Numbered from the stretch's first letter, positions 27,493-36,497 are shown. The stretch: 64,000 nt of DNA from JBPCQA01 sp050998615 (GCA_050998615.1 JBPCQA010000013.1:106673-170672); one strand, 5' to 3'. Notes: generated by a model from the sequence alone, not told the origin. A program made the numbers and translations.

Positions 27493-27521
27493 TTGAGTTG
27501 GCCGCGGACTATAGGTATCGT
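27493..27521 (+). promoter_or_regulatory. Candidate promoter of the PssD/PssE operon
   Basis: TTGAGT at 27493-27498 and TATCGT at 27516-27521 are 17 bases apart. They lie upstream of AAAAGGGG and the ATG at 27565, in the divergent gap between the Wzz gene and the glycosyltransferase pair. Confidence 0.4.
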
Positions 27522-27564
27522 CTCACTTGGGGCAGGGGAGGATCCAGGGTAAAAGGGGAAGCAC

Positions 27565-28050
27565 ATGCGTAGGGGGGAGAACGCGGCGTTTGGTGAGCCG
27601 CGATGTGTTTTGTTGGTGTGTTCCAGTGGGGGCCATCTCGCACAACTGCTGGCGTTGCGCCCGTGGTGGCAGGCCCGTGAGCGGTCCTGGGTGACGTTCG
27701 AGACGCCGGACGCGTCGTCACAACTTGAGGGTGAGAGCGTCGATTTTGCGCACTTCCCCACTACCCGCAACGTCCCGAATCTGTTGCGCAACTGTGCGGT
27801 TGCCGCCAAGGTGCTGCGCCGTAGGCGCCCCGATGTCATCGTGTCGACCGGCGCGGGGGTGGCGATTCCGTTCTTCGTGCTGGCCAAGCTGCTCGGCATC
27901 CAGACCATTTATGTCGAGGTCTACGACAGAGTCACGTCGCGCACCGTGACCGGCTGCGTCTGTCGGCCACTCTCGTCGGTGTTTTGTGTGCAATGGCCCG
28001 AACAGCAGTCGCTATATCCCGGCTCCGCGGTGATCGGCAGTCTGCTGTGA
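27565..28050 (+). CDS. PssD/Alg14-like glycosyltransferase subunit
   Basis: A 161-residue protein of the Alg14/EpsE/PssD type, the membrane-bound partner that recruits the catalytic subunit and the lipid acceptor. It shows LLVCSSGGHLAQLLALRPWW, a core signature, and RRRPDVIVSTGAGVAIPFFVLAKLLGIQTIYVE, the membrane-associated helix region. ATG 27565 follows AAAAGGGG. It overlaps the next gene (GTGA), as usual for the Alg14/Alg13 pair split into two genes. It adds the second or third sugar to the lipid-linked unit. Confidence 0.88.
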   Translation: MRRGENAAFGEPRCVLLVCSSGGHLAQLLALRPWWQARERSWVTFETPDASSQLEGESVDFAHFPTTRNVPNLLRNCAVAAKVLRRRRPDVIVSTGAGVAIPFFVLAKLLGIQTIYVEVYDRVTSRTVTGCVCRPLSSVFCVQWPEQQSLYPGSAVIGSLL

Positions 28051-28643
28051 AGACGCTGAGCGTGCTGGTCACCGTCGGCTCAGACCACCATCCCTTCGAC
28101 AGGCTGATCGGCTGGGTCGACGAATGGCTGGCACAGCGCCACGGAAAGGACGTCAGCTGTGTCCTTCAGCACGGGACCGCAAGGCCCCCTCGACACGGCA
28201 TTCCCTATGGCTATTTGCCACACGACGAGCTGCAGCAGCTGCTCGGTGCCGCTGACGTGGTGGTGACTCAGGGTGGCCCGATGGGCATCATCGAGTCGTA
28301 TCGCCGCGGCGTGAAGCCGATCGCGGTGCCTCGACGCACCACCCTTGGTGAGGTCGTCGACGACCATCAGGTCGACTTCTGCCGACACATGGCGAGCTCC
28401 GACAAGCTTGTCCTCGCCGAAGACGCGGCGGCTCTGCACACCGCTTTGGACGCCGCGGTCTCTGATCCTGGCACCTTCCGGGTCGAGCCTGGCGCGCTGG
28501 CGGGTGAGGTTGACGAGACGGTACGCCGGTTCGACTTGCTGGCGAGCGCCCTACCACCCCGCCGCGGGCTCTTCAGCCTGACACCGCGCCGTCGCCCGGC
28601 AACGCATCCGGACTTGGTAACGCGCGATCGCATGTCAGCCTGA
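28047..28643 (+). CDS. PssE/Alg13-like glycosyltransferase catalytic subunit
   Basis: A 198-residue GT28-type C-terminal domain. VLVTVGSDHHPFDRLIGWV is the N-terminal glycine-rich loop and VVTQGGPMGIIESYRRGVKPIAVPR is the UDP-sugar-binding region, as in Alg13 and EpsF. The start GTG at 28047 overlaps the PssD stop, so the two are translated together and act as a complex. The C-terminal 40 residues are basic and longer than in Alg13. The donor (UDP-sugar) cannot be read from sequence. Confidence 0.87.
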   Translation: MKTLSVLVTVGSDHHPFDRLIGWVDEWLAQRHGKDVSCVLQHGTARPPRHGIPYGYLPHDELQQLLGAADVVVTQGGPMGIIESYRRGVKPIAVPRRTTLGEVVDDHQVDFCRHMASSDKLVLAEDAAALHTALDAAVSDPGTFRVEPGALAGEVDETVRRFDLLASALPPRRGLFSLTPRRRPATHPDLVTRDRMSA

Positions 28644-28647
28644 CTTC

Positions 28648-28740
28648 TGCCGAGCCGTCAGGTCTTTCCCGCCGACCCGTCAGGTTTTCGAGACGGCCGC
28701 GAAGCGGCCTGCTCAACCACCGTGAGTGCGGCTCATGAAC
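28648..28740. repeat. Intergenic repeats: GTCAGG/ACCCGTC unit and GGTGGTTGAG hairpin unit
   Basis: Bases 28653-28690 contain the reverse complement of a TGACGGGTCGGCGGGAAA unit seen again at 54845-54880. Bases 28684-28722 hold an inverted copy of the GGTGGTTGAG hairpin with an inner stem GGCCGCTTCGCGGCC. A GGTGGTTCATGAGC fragment follows. The gap lies between convergent genes. Confidence 0.75.
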
Positions 28741-28756
28741 CACCGTTCGTGCGCTG

Positions 28757-29611
28757 TTACGGCGCGGTGGGCGGGAAGGGCAGCTGCCCGGGGGCGTTGG
28801 CGCGCTTCTTCAGCCTGGCTGTTCGCAGCCCTCTGGAGGCGAGCTCGCGCAGCCGCGACAGCGTCTCGCCTCGGCTCGTGCGCGGGCTGGCAAGCAGTTG
28901 GTGCAACGCGGCGGGCGTAATGTCGGGGGTGACGGTAAGGCGCGGTATCGCGAAGACGTCGTCGGCCTCGCTGCTGATCAGGTCTCCCACCCGGCACGCG
29001 CTGGTGAAGCCAAGTGCCTCGACCATCTCTCGAACTCCAGCGTTGGAGTATCCGAACGGATAGGCGAACGTGCGGATCTCGTGTTGCAGCTGGTCTTCGA
29101 GAAGCGCCTTGCTCAGCGCGACCTCACGTGCGGCGAATCGTCGGCCCACCAGGTCGAGCTGCGGGTGAGAATGCGTGTGCGCACCACACTCGACACCCTG
29201 CTCGTCGATCGAGACCAGCTCTGCCCAGTTGAGCAGCCGCCTAGCCTGTTCGCCCTCGGCGATGAGCCAGCGGCTCGTCGCGCCGACGTACCCGGTCGGG
29301 ACGTACAACGTCGCCCGCAGGCCTGCCCCGGCCAGCACCGGGAGCGCGTTGACGCTGAAGTCGGCGAAGGCATCGTCCACGGTGATCGCGACGGCCCGGG
29401 CAGGTGGCGGCCGGCGGCTGCGACGCAGGTCAGCGAGGTCACTGATCGTGAGAGTGGTGTAGCCAGCCCGGACGAGCAGATCCACGTGGGACGCGAACAG
29501 GGCGGGTGAAACCGTGAACGGGCGAAACGCCTGAGTGCAAGTCTTGCTGATGCTGTGATACATCAGCACCGGCACGGTGGTGCCCACTCGCCCCAGCTCC
29601 GTGGCCGTCAT
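28757..29611 (-). CDS. Polysaccharide deacetylase (NodB/CE4 fold)
   Basis: A 284-residue enzyme of carbohydrate esterase family 4. The metal- and base-providing Asp motif is ITVDDAFAD and the His motif GAHTHSHPQL. FAYPFGYSN is a third conserved block. It removes N- or O-acetyl groups from sugar polymers. There is no obvious signal peptide, so it may act on lipid-linked intermediates in the cytoplasm or depend on unusual export. It overlaps the end of the polymerase gene by four bases and is the last gene of a five-gene minus-strand operon. Confidence 0.88.
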   Translation of the reverse strand: MTATELGRVGTTVPVLMYHSISKTCTQAFRPFTVSPALFASHVDLLVRAGYTTLTISDLADLRRSRRPPPARAVAITVDDAFADFSVNALPVLAGAGLRATLYVPTGYVGATSRWLIAEGEQARRLLNWAELVSIDEQGVECGAHTHSHPQLDLVGRRFAAREVALSKALLEDQLQHEIRTFAYPFGYSNAGVREMVEALGFTSACRVGDLISSEADDVFAIPRLTVTPDITPAALHQLLASPRTSRGETLSRLRELASRGLRTARLKKRANAPGQLPFPPTAP

Positions 29612-31944
29612 GGCCCCTTGACCAAAACAATGCCGAGGACATGTTGACCCGTCGCGGCGATGTCCTTGTGCAGTCGGACCACCTCTCCCGCTCGAGTTCG
29701 GGTTGAGGCAACGAGAACGGCGTGCCCCGCGCCGGAAGGTCGCGGTGCCACGAGCTCGGTCTCCAGCAGCCTGGCGACCTTACGCGCGTACGCCGAACCC
29801 CGCACTGCCAGCACGCTGGCCAGTGGCGGCTGCCTGGCCAGCTCGGCTCGCATCCGGGCCAGCTGGCCGCGCAGGTCATCAGGGTTGCCCTTGACAAACC
29901 CCAGCACCGGCAGATCGGTCAACGACGTCGCGCGCCGGCGCCCTACCCTCGCCAACCGATCGCCCCAGAGCCACCAGAGGACCAGGCTCAGGCCCAGCGC
30001 CCCCATGGCACCAGTGGCGACACTGACGACCCAGCCGTCATGCGAGCGCTTGACGGAAGTCGCCTGCACCACCTGGCCGGCATCGAACGCCAGCGGCGAT
30101 GGGTTCAGGCCCTGGCGCAGCGCGAAATACTCCTTGGTTGCCGCGGCAATGCCACGTCGAGCATCCAGGGCATTGTCGGCCGTGAAGGCGATGTTCAAGA
30201 TGTTGGTGTTGGGCGACGCGGTCACCTGGAAGCGGGTGGCCAGCTCAGGGAGGCTCAGGTGCGGGTGAATCGCTGCGGCAACTGCGTTCAGCACCGGGCC
30301 GGCGGTGATCAGCTTCGCGTCTGTGTCGATGGTCAACGCGCGCGGAGCCAGCGGTGAAGATGTCTGGTCGGCCGGGATGAGGATCGACTGTGATGCGATG
30401 CTCGGGCTGCCGCCCCGCGCGGCCTGGTAGGCCCCGCCTGCCAAGCCGCCGAGCAACGCCGCCACGGCGAGCGTGACCGCGTGCCGTCGCACCAGCCGAG
30501 GGTACGTCGCGAACGTCGCATCCGAGCGGGGCCGGCTGCCCGGCGCGCGGCGAGAGCCGGCCGCCAGCTCGTTGTGGTCAGCCCTGCCCCGCCACAGCAT
30601 CCCGACCGCGATCATGATCGCGAAGTACGCCGGGCCGATCGAATCGTAGACGGGCATCGTGACGAGGTGGACCAACACGACGGCCAGCGCCGCGATGACG
30701 TACGGCGACGTCAGCCGCAGATGGCGCAGGAACTGGGTCACGAAGAAGCCGAGATAAAGGGCCAGGCCGACATAGCCCTCGGAGAACACGACCAGCCACA
30801 GATGTCCCTGTGTCCCGAGGGGTGGCGGTGAGCAGCCGGGGCATTGCGAGCTCGCCGCGGCCGCGATCGAGGAGAAGTTGCCTTGCACGTTGCGGGTGCT
30901 GCCGAAGCCCATCACCGGCGACCCTTGGGTGACGCTTTGCAGCGTCAGGGTGCCGAGATTGGTGCGCCCCTGGTTGCTGTGCGGGTGCGCAAGCCTGTCG
31001 AGCAACAAATGACCGAGCGGTGAAAACGCAATAACCGCGGCGGCGACCACCGCGGCGAACCCGAGCAGCGCCAGCAGCTTGACCTTGCCCATCAACGCAT
31101 AGCGCACCGCCACAAACGTGACCATCAGGAGCAACGCCAACCACAAGCCGCGGTTCAACGAATACACCGTGGCGATCGTGGCCAACAGCAAGATCACCGG
31201 AGCGGCGAATCGTCGCCATCCGGCATCGCGCCCGAACCAGGTGACGACGAAGAACGGCAGGAAACACGCAATCGCGAGCCCCCACTCGTTGGTGAAGGCA
31301 AAGGGTGCACTCGGCCGAGCCTCCGCGTAGCCGAGAAAATCCTCGACCTGGGCGGAGATCGGGTGAATGAGGCCGTGCACGAACGGGTTGTTGCTGACGC
31401 CGTGCGGCAACACGTACTCGAGTGCGGACCTGAACTCCAGGTGTGGCGCGAGGACGCCCAGCAGGCCGCCCGCCGTCACCACGACGAACATGTAGCTCAA
31501 CGCCAAGCACACCTGCCGATTCGAGATCTGCTTGCGGGTGTTGCCGACGTACAAGAGCACAACGGTCGCCGCCGTGTACCACAACAGGCGGTAACCGAAC
31601 GTGATGTAGCGCGTGCTGCTGTCGGCAGCGATCGTGCCGGGGGCATGCACCTGGAGTACGACGACGCCACCGACCACCCAGACCACGAAAAGCAGCCAGA
31701 CACCTAGCCCACGCGGCGCGTAGACGTGCCGCTGTCGAAGTAGGTGCATCGCCATGGGAAGGCTGAAGATCAGCGGCGCAAACTCCCCGATGCCTAGCAC
31801 CCACCAGATCGGGAAGCCACCGAACAGCGCGAACAACGGCCACCCGGGTCGCAGTGCGAAAAGGCGGCGCCGACCACCATCGCGCCGGACCGGCGAAGTC
31901 GGCGTGGTCGAGGGTGGGCGTTCGGCCGTTTGGAGCGTGCTCAC
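29608..31944 (-). CDS. O-antigen polymerase/ligase-type protein fused to a Wzz-like C-terminal domain
   Basis: A 778-residue protein in two parts. Residues about 28-455 form 10-12 helices with an extracellular loop, and a conserved block FTNEWGLAIACFLPFFVVTW fits the Wzy_C/O-antigen ligase family. Residues about 485-690 have the Wzz arrangement: a helix (AVTLAVAALLGGLAGGAYQAA), a domain with ATRFQVTASPNTNILNIAFTADNA, and a second helix (VSVATGAMGALGLSLVLWWLW). The last 90 residues resemble a degenerate BY-kinase-like domain. The fusion places polymerisation and length control in one chain. It overlaps the sulfotransferase and deacetylase genes by four bases each. Confidence 0.83.
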   Translation of the reverse strand: MSTLQTAERPPSTTPTSPVRRDGGRRRLFALRPGWPLFALFGGFPIWWVLGIGEFAPLIFSLPMAMHLLRQRHVYAPRGLGVWLLFVVWVVGGVVVLQVHAPGTIAADSSTRYITFGYRLLWYTAATVVLLYVGNTRKQISNRQVCLALSYMFVVVTAGGLLGVLAPHLEFRSALEYVLPHGVSNNPFVHGLIHPISAQVEDFLGYAEARPSAPFAFTNEWGLAIACFLPFFVVTWFGRDAGWRRFAAPVILLLATIATVYSLNRGLWLALLLMVTFVAVRYALMGKVKLLALLGFAAVVAAAVIAFSPLGHLLLDRLAHPHSNQGRTNLGTLTLQSVTQGSPVMGFGSTRNVQGNFSSIAAAASSQCPGCSPPPLGTQGHLWLVVFSEGYVGLALYLGFFVTQFLRHLRLTSPYVIAALAVVLVHLVTMPVYDSIGPAYFAIMIAVGMLWRGRADHNELAAGSRRAPGSRPRSDATFATYPRLVRRHAVTLAVAALLGGLAGGAYQAARGGSPSIASQSILIPADQTSSPLAPRALTIDTDAKLITAGPVLNAVAAAIHPHLSLPELATRFQVTASPNTNILNIAFTADNALDARRGIAAATKEYFALRQGLNPSPLAFDAGQVVQATSVKRSHDGWVVSVATGAMGALGLSLVLWWLWGDRLARVGRRRATSLTDLPVLGFVKGNPDDLRGQLARMRAELARQPPLASVLAVRGSAYARKVARLLETELVAPRPSGAGHAVLVASTRTRAGEVVRLHKDIAATGQHVLGIVLVKGP

Positions 31945-32813
31945 GTGCTCGTCCAGCGCAGGTCGGCGCCGAGCAGATGCGCCAGCGCCTCGTCGTGGCG
32001 CAGGTAGTAGTCTGTCAGGGCGCGGCGTGTGGCCTCGCTCATCGGGGCGCGCGGGGCGGCGTTGTAATGCTCGAAACGGATGTGGTGAGCCGGCGAGAGA
32101 CCCAAGAAACTCACCAGCGAGTCGAACTGTGTCGCCGGGTCGTCGAAAAATGCCTCGCTTTGCATCACGTGGACCTGGTCGACCGGGAACGACTCGAACA
32201 CGGCTTCGAGTTGCTCGGCGTAATGGCCCCGGTGCAGGTAGGAGTGGTGGCGGTGCGAAAAGCTCTCATATCCCGGGTCGCGCCGCATCCGCTCCACCTC
32301 ACCGATGAGCCGGTCGCCCTCCAGCGCCAAGGCAGTCTCGAACTCCTCCCACTCGAAGCCGCGGGCCCGTTCGTGCTGGTACGCCGAATAGGCACGCTCG
32401 ACGGGATCTCGCAGCATCACGACGAGCTTGACGCTCGGGAGACTACGGGCGATCCGCTCGATGGCGAACGGGTGGTAGAGGTAGTAGCCGCTGGCCTCGA
32501 AGACGACGGGACGTCCCGCTCTTCGGGTCCGCCAGTGGGCCGCCTCCGCGAGAGGGAAGTGACCGCGATACCAGTTCCGGCCTCGGTAGTAGTTCAGATC
32601 GAAGTAGTTGACACCCTTGTGGAACGTCGGCCGCACCACCTGCGGATGCTCCATGAGCGCGCGAAACAGGGACGTGGTGCCACAGCGTTGGGCACCGATC
32701 ATGATGAAGTCCGGCTCCACGCGATGTGTCGGCGTCACCTTGCCGATCGACACGTAGGCGTCTCGTCCGGCACGGCGCAGCGGCTCCGGCACCGCCTTGC
32801 GGAAAGTTGACAC
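31941..32813 (-). CDS. PAPS-dependent sulfotransferase
   Basis: A 290-residue enzyme. The 5'-phosphosulfate-binding loop is IGAQRCGTTSLFRALMEHP, and the 3'-phosphate-binding motif is VVMLRDPVERAYSAYQHE. These match carbohydrate and heparan-type sulfotransferases. It would sulfate a sugar hydroxyl using PAPS. It is eight bases downstream of another sulfotransferase gene and overlaps the polymerase gene by four bases (ATGA), so it belongs to the same operon. Confidence 0.9.
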   Translation of the reverse strand: MSTFRKAVPEPLRRAGRDAYVSIGKVTPTHRVEPDFIMIGAQRCGTTSLFRALMEHPQVVRPTFHKGVNYFDLNYYRGRNWYRGHFPLAEAAHWRTRRAGRPVVFEASGYYLYHPFAIERIARSLPSVKLVVMLRDPVERAYSAYQHERARGFEWEEFETALALEGDRLIGEVERMRRDPGYESFSHRHHSYLHRGHYAEQLEAVFESFPVDQVHVMQSEAFFDDPATQFDSLVSFLGLSPAHHIRFEHYNAAPRAPMSEATRRALTDYYLRHDEALAHLLGADLRWTST

Positions 32814-32821
32814 GAGACGCC

Positions 32822-33661
32822 CTACCAGCCCCAGCGCGCCCGAAGCGGGATCCCGAAGTCACTCTCGACTCCCTGGACCTCGGCTGCTAACCGCTCCCGG
32901 ATGTAGGCGTCGTCCTCGGCGGTCATCCGTGGCACCTCATCACCCAGCGGTTGGTACAGCAGCCGCTGCACGGTAGGAGAGCGTTTCACCCGCCCCACCA
33001 GTCTGGCCCCGTCTCGACTTCTGACCCAGCCGGCGGTTTGTCGGGCGATCCAGGCCAGCGGGACGAGTCTGGCGCGGCTGGCGGGCAGCCTGGCGGCGAG
33101 CAGCTGCGGCTCGAGGTGAACCCTCGGCAGCTCGAGGAACGAGCTGACGCCGTCCAGGAATCCCTGCGGGTCGAGTTGAAGGTCGTCGAACAGCGAAATG
33201 TGCAGGCGGCCTTGGTCGGCGTACCCGCGAAAGCGACGCAACTGGGTGGCGTAGCGCCCGTGTTCCAGCAGCTCGGGATATGTCTGCAAAGCCCTGCGGA
33301 ACGTCGATGGCCCCAGCCCGTGCTTGCGCATGTAGAGGTACGACGAGAACGCGCGGGAGGAGGGCTCGCGCAACGTGACCATCAGCCGCGCATCGCCGAG
33401 GCAGTCGTGGATGCGGGCCGGCGCCACGGGGGACGCGAGATAGTCGGGGCATACCTCGCCCACCACGGTGTGTTCGGGCCGTGCGTTGCGGAACTGGGCG
33501 GCATACCAGTTCAGACCCCGGTCGTAGTAGCGGTCGAAGAAGTAGAGATCTTTGGCCTCGCTCAAGAAGATCTGGGGATGTCGAAGCAGCGCCTCGTGTA
33601 GCCATGAGGAGCCGGCCTTGTCCGGGCCGATGTATAAGAAGTTGGGCAGCGTGGCGGTCAT
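32822..33661 (-). CDS. PAPS-dependent sulfotransferase
   Basis: A 279-residue paralogue of the downstream sulfotransferase. The 5' loop is IGPDKAGSSWLHEALLRHP and the 3' motif LMVTLREPSSRAFSSYLYM. The SEAKDLYFFDRYYDRGLNWY block is typical of the family. It lies nine bases downstream of the sulfotransferase-glycosyltransferase gene. Its divergence from its neighbour suggests a different sugar position or residue is sulfated. Confidence 0.9.
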   Translation of the reverse strand: MTATLPNFLYIGPDKAGSSWLHEALLRHPQIFLSEAKDLYFFDRYYDRGLNWYAAQFRNARPEHTVVGEVCPDYLASPVAPARIHDCLGDARLMVTLREPSSRAFSSYLYMRKHGLGPSTFRRALQTYPELLEHGRYATQLRRFRGYADQGRLHISLFDDLQLDPQGFLDGVSSFLELPRVHLEPQLLAARLPASRARLVPLAWIARQTAGWVRSRDGARLVGRVKRSPTVQRLLYQPLGDEVPRMTAEDDAYIRERLAAEVQGVESDFGIPLRARWGW

Positions 33662-33670
33662 CGCCGACTC

Positions 33671-35632
33671 TCAGGAGAGTCCGCGGCGAAACACTCGAGC
33701 CGCCTGGAGGGTGAGCCGGGGGTCCATTCCTGTCACGACCTGCGACAAGGCGAGGTAGGCGTGTGGGGCTGCGGGATACCGGGTGAGTGCCTGCGCGACG
33801 GTCTTCAGCGCGGCACGCCGATGGCCGAGCGATGCTTCGGCGAAGGCGATCTGGCCGAGGATCCGGGCATGGCCTCGCCGTGATGATCTCAGCTCCGGAT
33901 GTGCCTTCAGCAGGTAGTCGAGGGCCTCGGCGGTGTTCTCGGCGCGCTCACGGAACCAGGATTGGACGTCCTTGCGGATGTCGGCCAACGGCTCGACGAC
34001 CACGCCGATCTGCCCGACGCGGGCTGCTCGCAAGATCCAGTCGTAGTCCTCCGCGTAGCCGTGCGGCAGTGCCTCGTCGTAGCGGCCGGCCTTCGCGAAG
34101 GCGTCGCGGCGCATGACCAGTGTCGAGGAATGCAGCTCCTTGACTCGGTTTCGCAACAGTGTCGAGGGATCGATGCGAGACGAGCGCCCCGGCCAGTCGA
34201 CGATCCGCCCCTCGTGAAACAACAACCGGATACCTGAGCCGACCACGAGCAGCTCCGGCTCATCGAGGAGCCGGTCGATCTGTTTGACCAGCTTGGTGGG
34301 ATGCCAGACGTCGTCGTCGTCACAGGTGGCCACGAACTCACCGGCAGCCACGTCGAGGCCGGTGTTGCGAGCGCCGGCAAGCCCGGGCGCGTGCTTGTTC
34401 GACAGCACCTGGACCTGTCGATGTTGGCTACCGAGCTCGACTAGCTCGGCATCGGGTGACTCGTGGTCGTGGATCACCAGGCACTCGATGTCACCGGGAT
34501 AGGTCTGCGCGACCACCGCTCGGATGCTGGCGCGCACCAGCTCCGGACGACCCCGGGTGGGGAGCACGACCGACACCAGCGGCCAACCGGGACGGGGCTT
34601 AGCTGCCGACTCATCGGTGCTAGCGGTGGTTGACAAGGCCGCTTGGCGGCTGTCTCGGCTACCAGCGTGTCGTTTGCTAGCCCGCAGCTGCGGCGCCGCG
34701 ATCGCGGTGACAAGGGCTCTGGTACGTCGCGGCAGCTGCGTGCGCCACGCCTCATCGAGTCGCAAGTCGACGACTCCGGCGTCAAAACGCGAAGGATTGC
34801 CCGACAGGCCATGGCTTGCCGCGAGCTTGAGGGTGTGCCCGTCGACGTGGTCGAGCCATCCCGGCTGCGGCGCAAGACCGAGCTCTCGCAAGGCGGTGTC
34901 CATCGCCGACCGTGGGTTGGATACGAAGTCCTCGTAGCGCATCCGGGTCATCGGAAGCCCCGTTAACCGCAGCAGGTCGATCTCCGTTTGGGTGAGTGTC
35001 CACCTGGCGGCGGCAGCCACGGCTCCGCTGCTCGCCATCAGCTCTGGATGCACCGAATGGGGCCGGGTGACATCGCGCTTGTGCATCGAGTGAGTGACAC
35101 CTCGGGCGTCTCGCACCAGGTGGATGACCCGGAGATCGATCTCCTGACCGCTCAGGGCCAGCGCCTGGGCCGGCCACTTGCTCGCGTCGACGACGTACTG
35201 AGCCGATCCCTCGTCGTCGTCGACGATCGCCCGGTAGATGTCCACATAGAGCCGTCGGTATCGAGCGATGTCGGTGCGCCAGCTTTGGCCGCCCGCGGCT
35301 GGCACGAGCAGGCGGGGAAGGTGGCGTTGCCGAGCTACCCGCGACTGAAGAGTTGCCAACTCGGTGACAACCTCGTCCATCCAGCCGCCGAACGCTCGTC
35401 GACCCACTCCGGTCCAGAACGGGCACGTCGAGAACGTGACTCCGCATCCGCACAACTCGTCATTGTCGGCGACCCGACGGGATAGATCGATGAGCTCACC
35501 GACGTTGACGAACCCCGGGATCGCCCCAAGTGCGCGCTCGAGCAACGTGCTGCCCGAGCGCCCGGAGCCGGCGACGTACACGATGACGGGCGCGCGACGG
35601 TACGCCGCGGGCGCACTGGCGGCCGAGGCCAT
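33671..35632 (-). CDS. Sulfotransferase - glycosyltransferase family 2 fusion
   Basis: A 653-residue two-domain enzyme. Residues about 15-320 form a sulfotransferase (VYVAGSGRSGSTLLERAL loop; RVIHLVRDARGVTHSMHKR 3' motif). A low-complexity linker (about 320-345) leads to a GT-A fold GT2 domain at about 350-580: VSVVLPTRGRPELVRASI, ARNTGLDVAAGEFVATCDDDDVW (DxD-type site) and HGYAEDYDWILRAARVG. A helical tail of about 75 residues ends the protein. ATG 35632 has GGGAAAGGGG upstream and starts the five-gene operon. Each domain is confident; joint action on one substrate is inference. Confidence 0.85.
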   Translation of the reverse strand: MASAASAPAAYRRAPVIVYVAGSGRSGSTLLERALGAIPGFVNVGELIDLSRRVADNDELCGCGVTFSTCPFWTGVGRRAFGGWMDEVVTELATLQSRVARQRHLPRLLVPAAGGQSWRTDIARYRRLYVDIYRAIVDDDEGSAQYVVDASKWPAQALALSGQEIDLRVIHLVRDARGVTHSMHKRDVTRPHSVHPELMASSGAVAAAARWTLTQTEIDLLRLTGLPMTRMRYEDFVSNPRSAMDTALRELGLAPQPGWLDHVDGHTLKLAASHGLSGNPSRFDAGVVDLRLDEAWRTQLPRRTRALVTAIAAPQLRASKRHAGSRDSRQAALSTTASTDESAAKPRPGWPLVSVVLPTRGRPELVRASIRAVVAQTYPGDIECLVIHDHESPDAELVELGSQHRQVQVLSNKHAPGLAGARNTGLDVAAGEFVATCDDDDVWHPTKLVKQIDRLLDEPELLVVGSGIRLLFHEGRIVDWPGRSSRIDPSTLLRNRVKELHSSTLVMRRDAFAKAGRYDEALPHGYAEDYDWILRAARVGQIGVVVEPLADIRKDVQSWFRERAENTAEALDYLLKAHPELRSSRRGHARILGQIAFAEASLGHRRAALKTVAQALTRYPAAPHAYLALSQVVTGMDPRLTLQAARVFRRGLS

Positions 35633-35857
35633 GGGATCCCCTTTCCCTAGCCGCTGAGTGGTGTCGTGAGTCTATGGTCGTATAGCCGAAGGGTAGATGG
35701 CCAACGAGGATCGTCGCAGCCCAATGCACGAACTTCCACACCCCAGGTGCCGGCAATGTCGTGATGTTGGACGTGTCCGCGTGGCCGGTCTTGCATGGCG
35801 ATTCGCTGCCGGATCGCGGGCGCGCAGCCGTGAGTGTTCTCGGGGAAAGGGCGCTCG

Positions 35858-36238
35858 TCAGACGACTCGGAGGGTTCGCCTAATGTTCAAGGTTTGGAGT
35901 AGAAGGTGGATGTCGCCAGGGTCTGACGTAAGCACCTCGCAGCCGGGGCGATCCTGCGCTGCCAGGGTCACCAGGGCATCGAGCACATCTGTGGTGCGGG
36001 ACTGGCCGAGCAGCTCGCCGGCACGCCGTGAAAGCGGCCCATCGGCCACGATCAGCTCGGCTCCGGACAGCACCGTGGCCAACCGGGTCTGGCGCTGTCC
36101 TCCTCGCCAAGCTTGGGCGATCACCGGTGCGGGCACCACGGGTCGTTCGCCGGCGCGGTGGGCCTCAGTGAGCAGTGCCCAGGTGTCGCGATCCCCCCGA
36201 TCCAGAGCGATGAGCGCCCCCGTATCGAGCACCCTCAC
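35858..36238 (-). CDS. PIN-domain toxin
   Basis: A 126-residue PIN-domain protein: Asp in RVLDTGALIALDRGD, DVLDALVTLAAQ and LTSDPGDI supply acidic residues. The second acidic site is replaced by the block VVPAPVIAQAWRGG, a feature shared by a known actinobacterial subfamily. It would act as a ribonuclease toxin. It overlaps the antitoxin gene by four bases. Confidence 0.83.
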   Translation of the reverse strand: MRVLDTGALIALDRGDRDTWALLTEAHRAGERPVVPAPVIAQAWRGGQRQTRLATVLSGAELIVADGPLSRRAGELLGQSRTTDVLDALVTLAAQDRPGCEVLTSDPGDIHLLLQTLNIRRTLRVV

Positions 36239-36495
36239 GCGGCAGGTGGTTTGCGACGCGGGGCAGCTGGACGCCAGGTGGTGCGCACCCTTGCGGCGGC
36301 GATGTCCTCGTCGGTGATGGGGCCTGCATCAGCCTCGTACTCAGCGATGGCGGCGGCCAAGCGTTCCCGGCCAAGACGTTCGGCGGCGGCCTGGGCGATC
36401 CACGAACTCACGCCGCCTCGACCGGCCCGAGCCCGCACTTCCTCCACCAGGTCGCCGGGAAGAGTGACGGTCAATCTGGGCATCTCGCGGTTCAC
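36235..36495 (-). CDS. CopG/RHH-type antitoxin
   Basis: An 86-residue protein with a ribbon-helix-helix start (MPRLTVTLPGDLVEEVRARAGRGGVSSWIAQAAAERL) and an acidic middle (EYEADAGPITDEDIAAARV). The GTG at 36495 is supported by CATACT six bases upstream; ATG 36483 is an alternative. Direct repeats CACAAGT at 36498-36504 and 36509-36515 overlap the promoter and may be the autoregulation site. Confidence 0.78.
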   Translation of the reverse strand: MNREMPRLTVTLPGDLVEEVRARAGRGGVSSWIAQAAAERLGRERLAAAIAEYEADAGPITDEDIAAARVRTTWRPAAPRRKPPAA

Positions 36496-36497
36496 AG

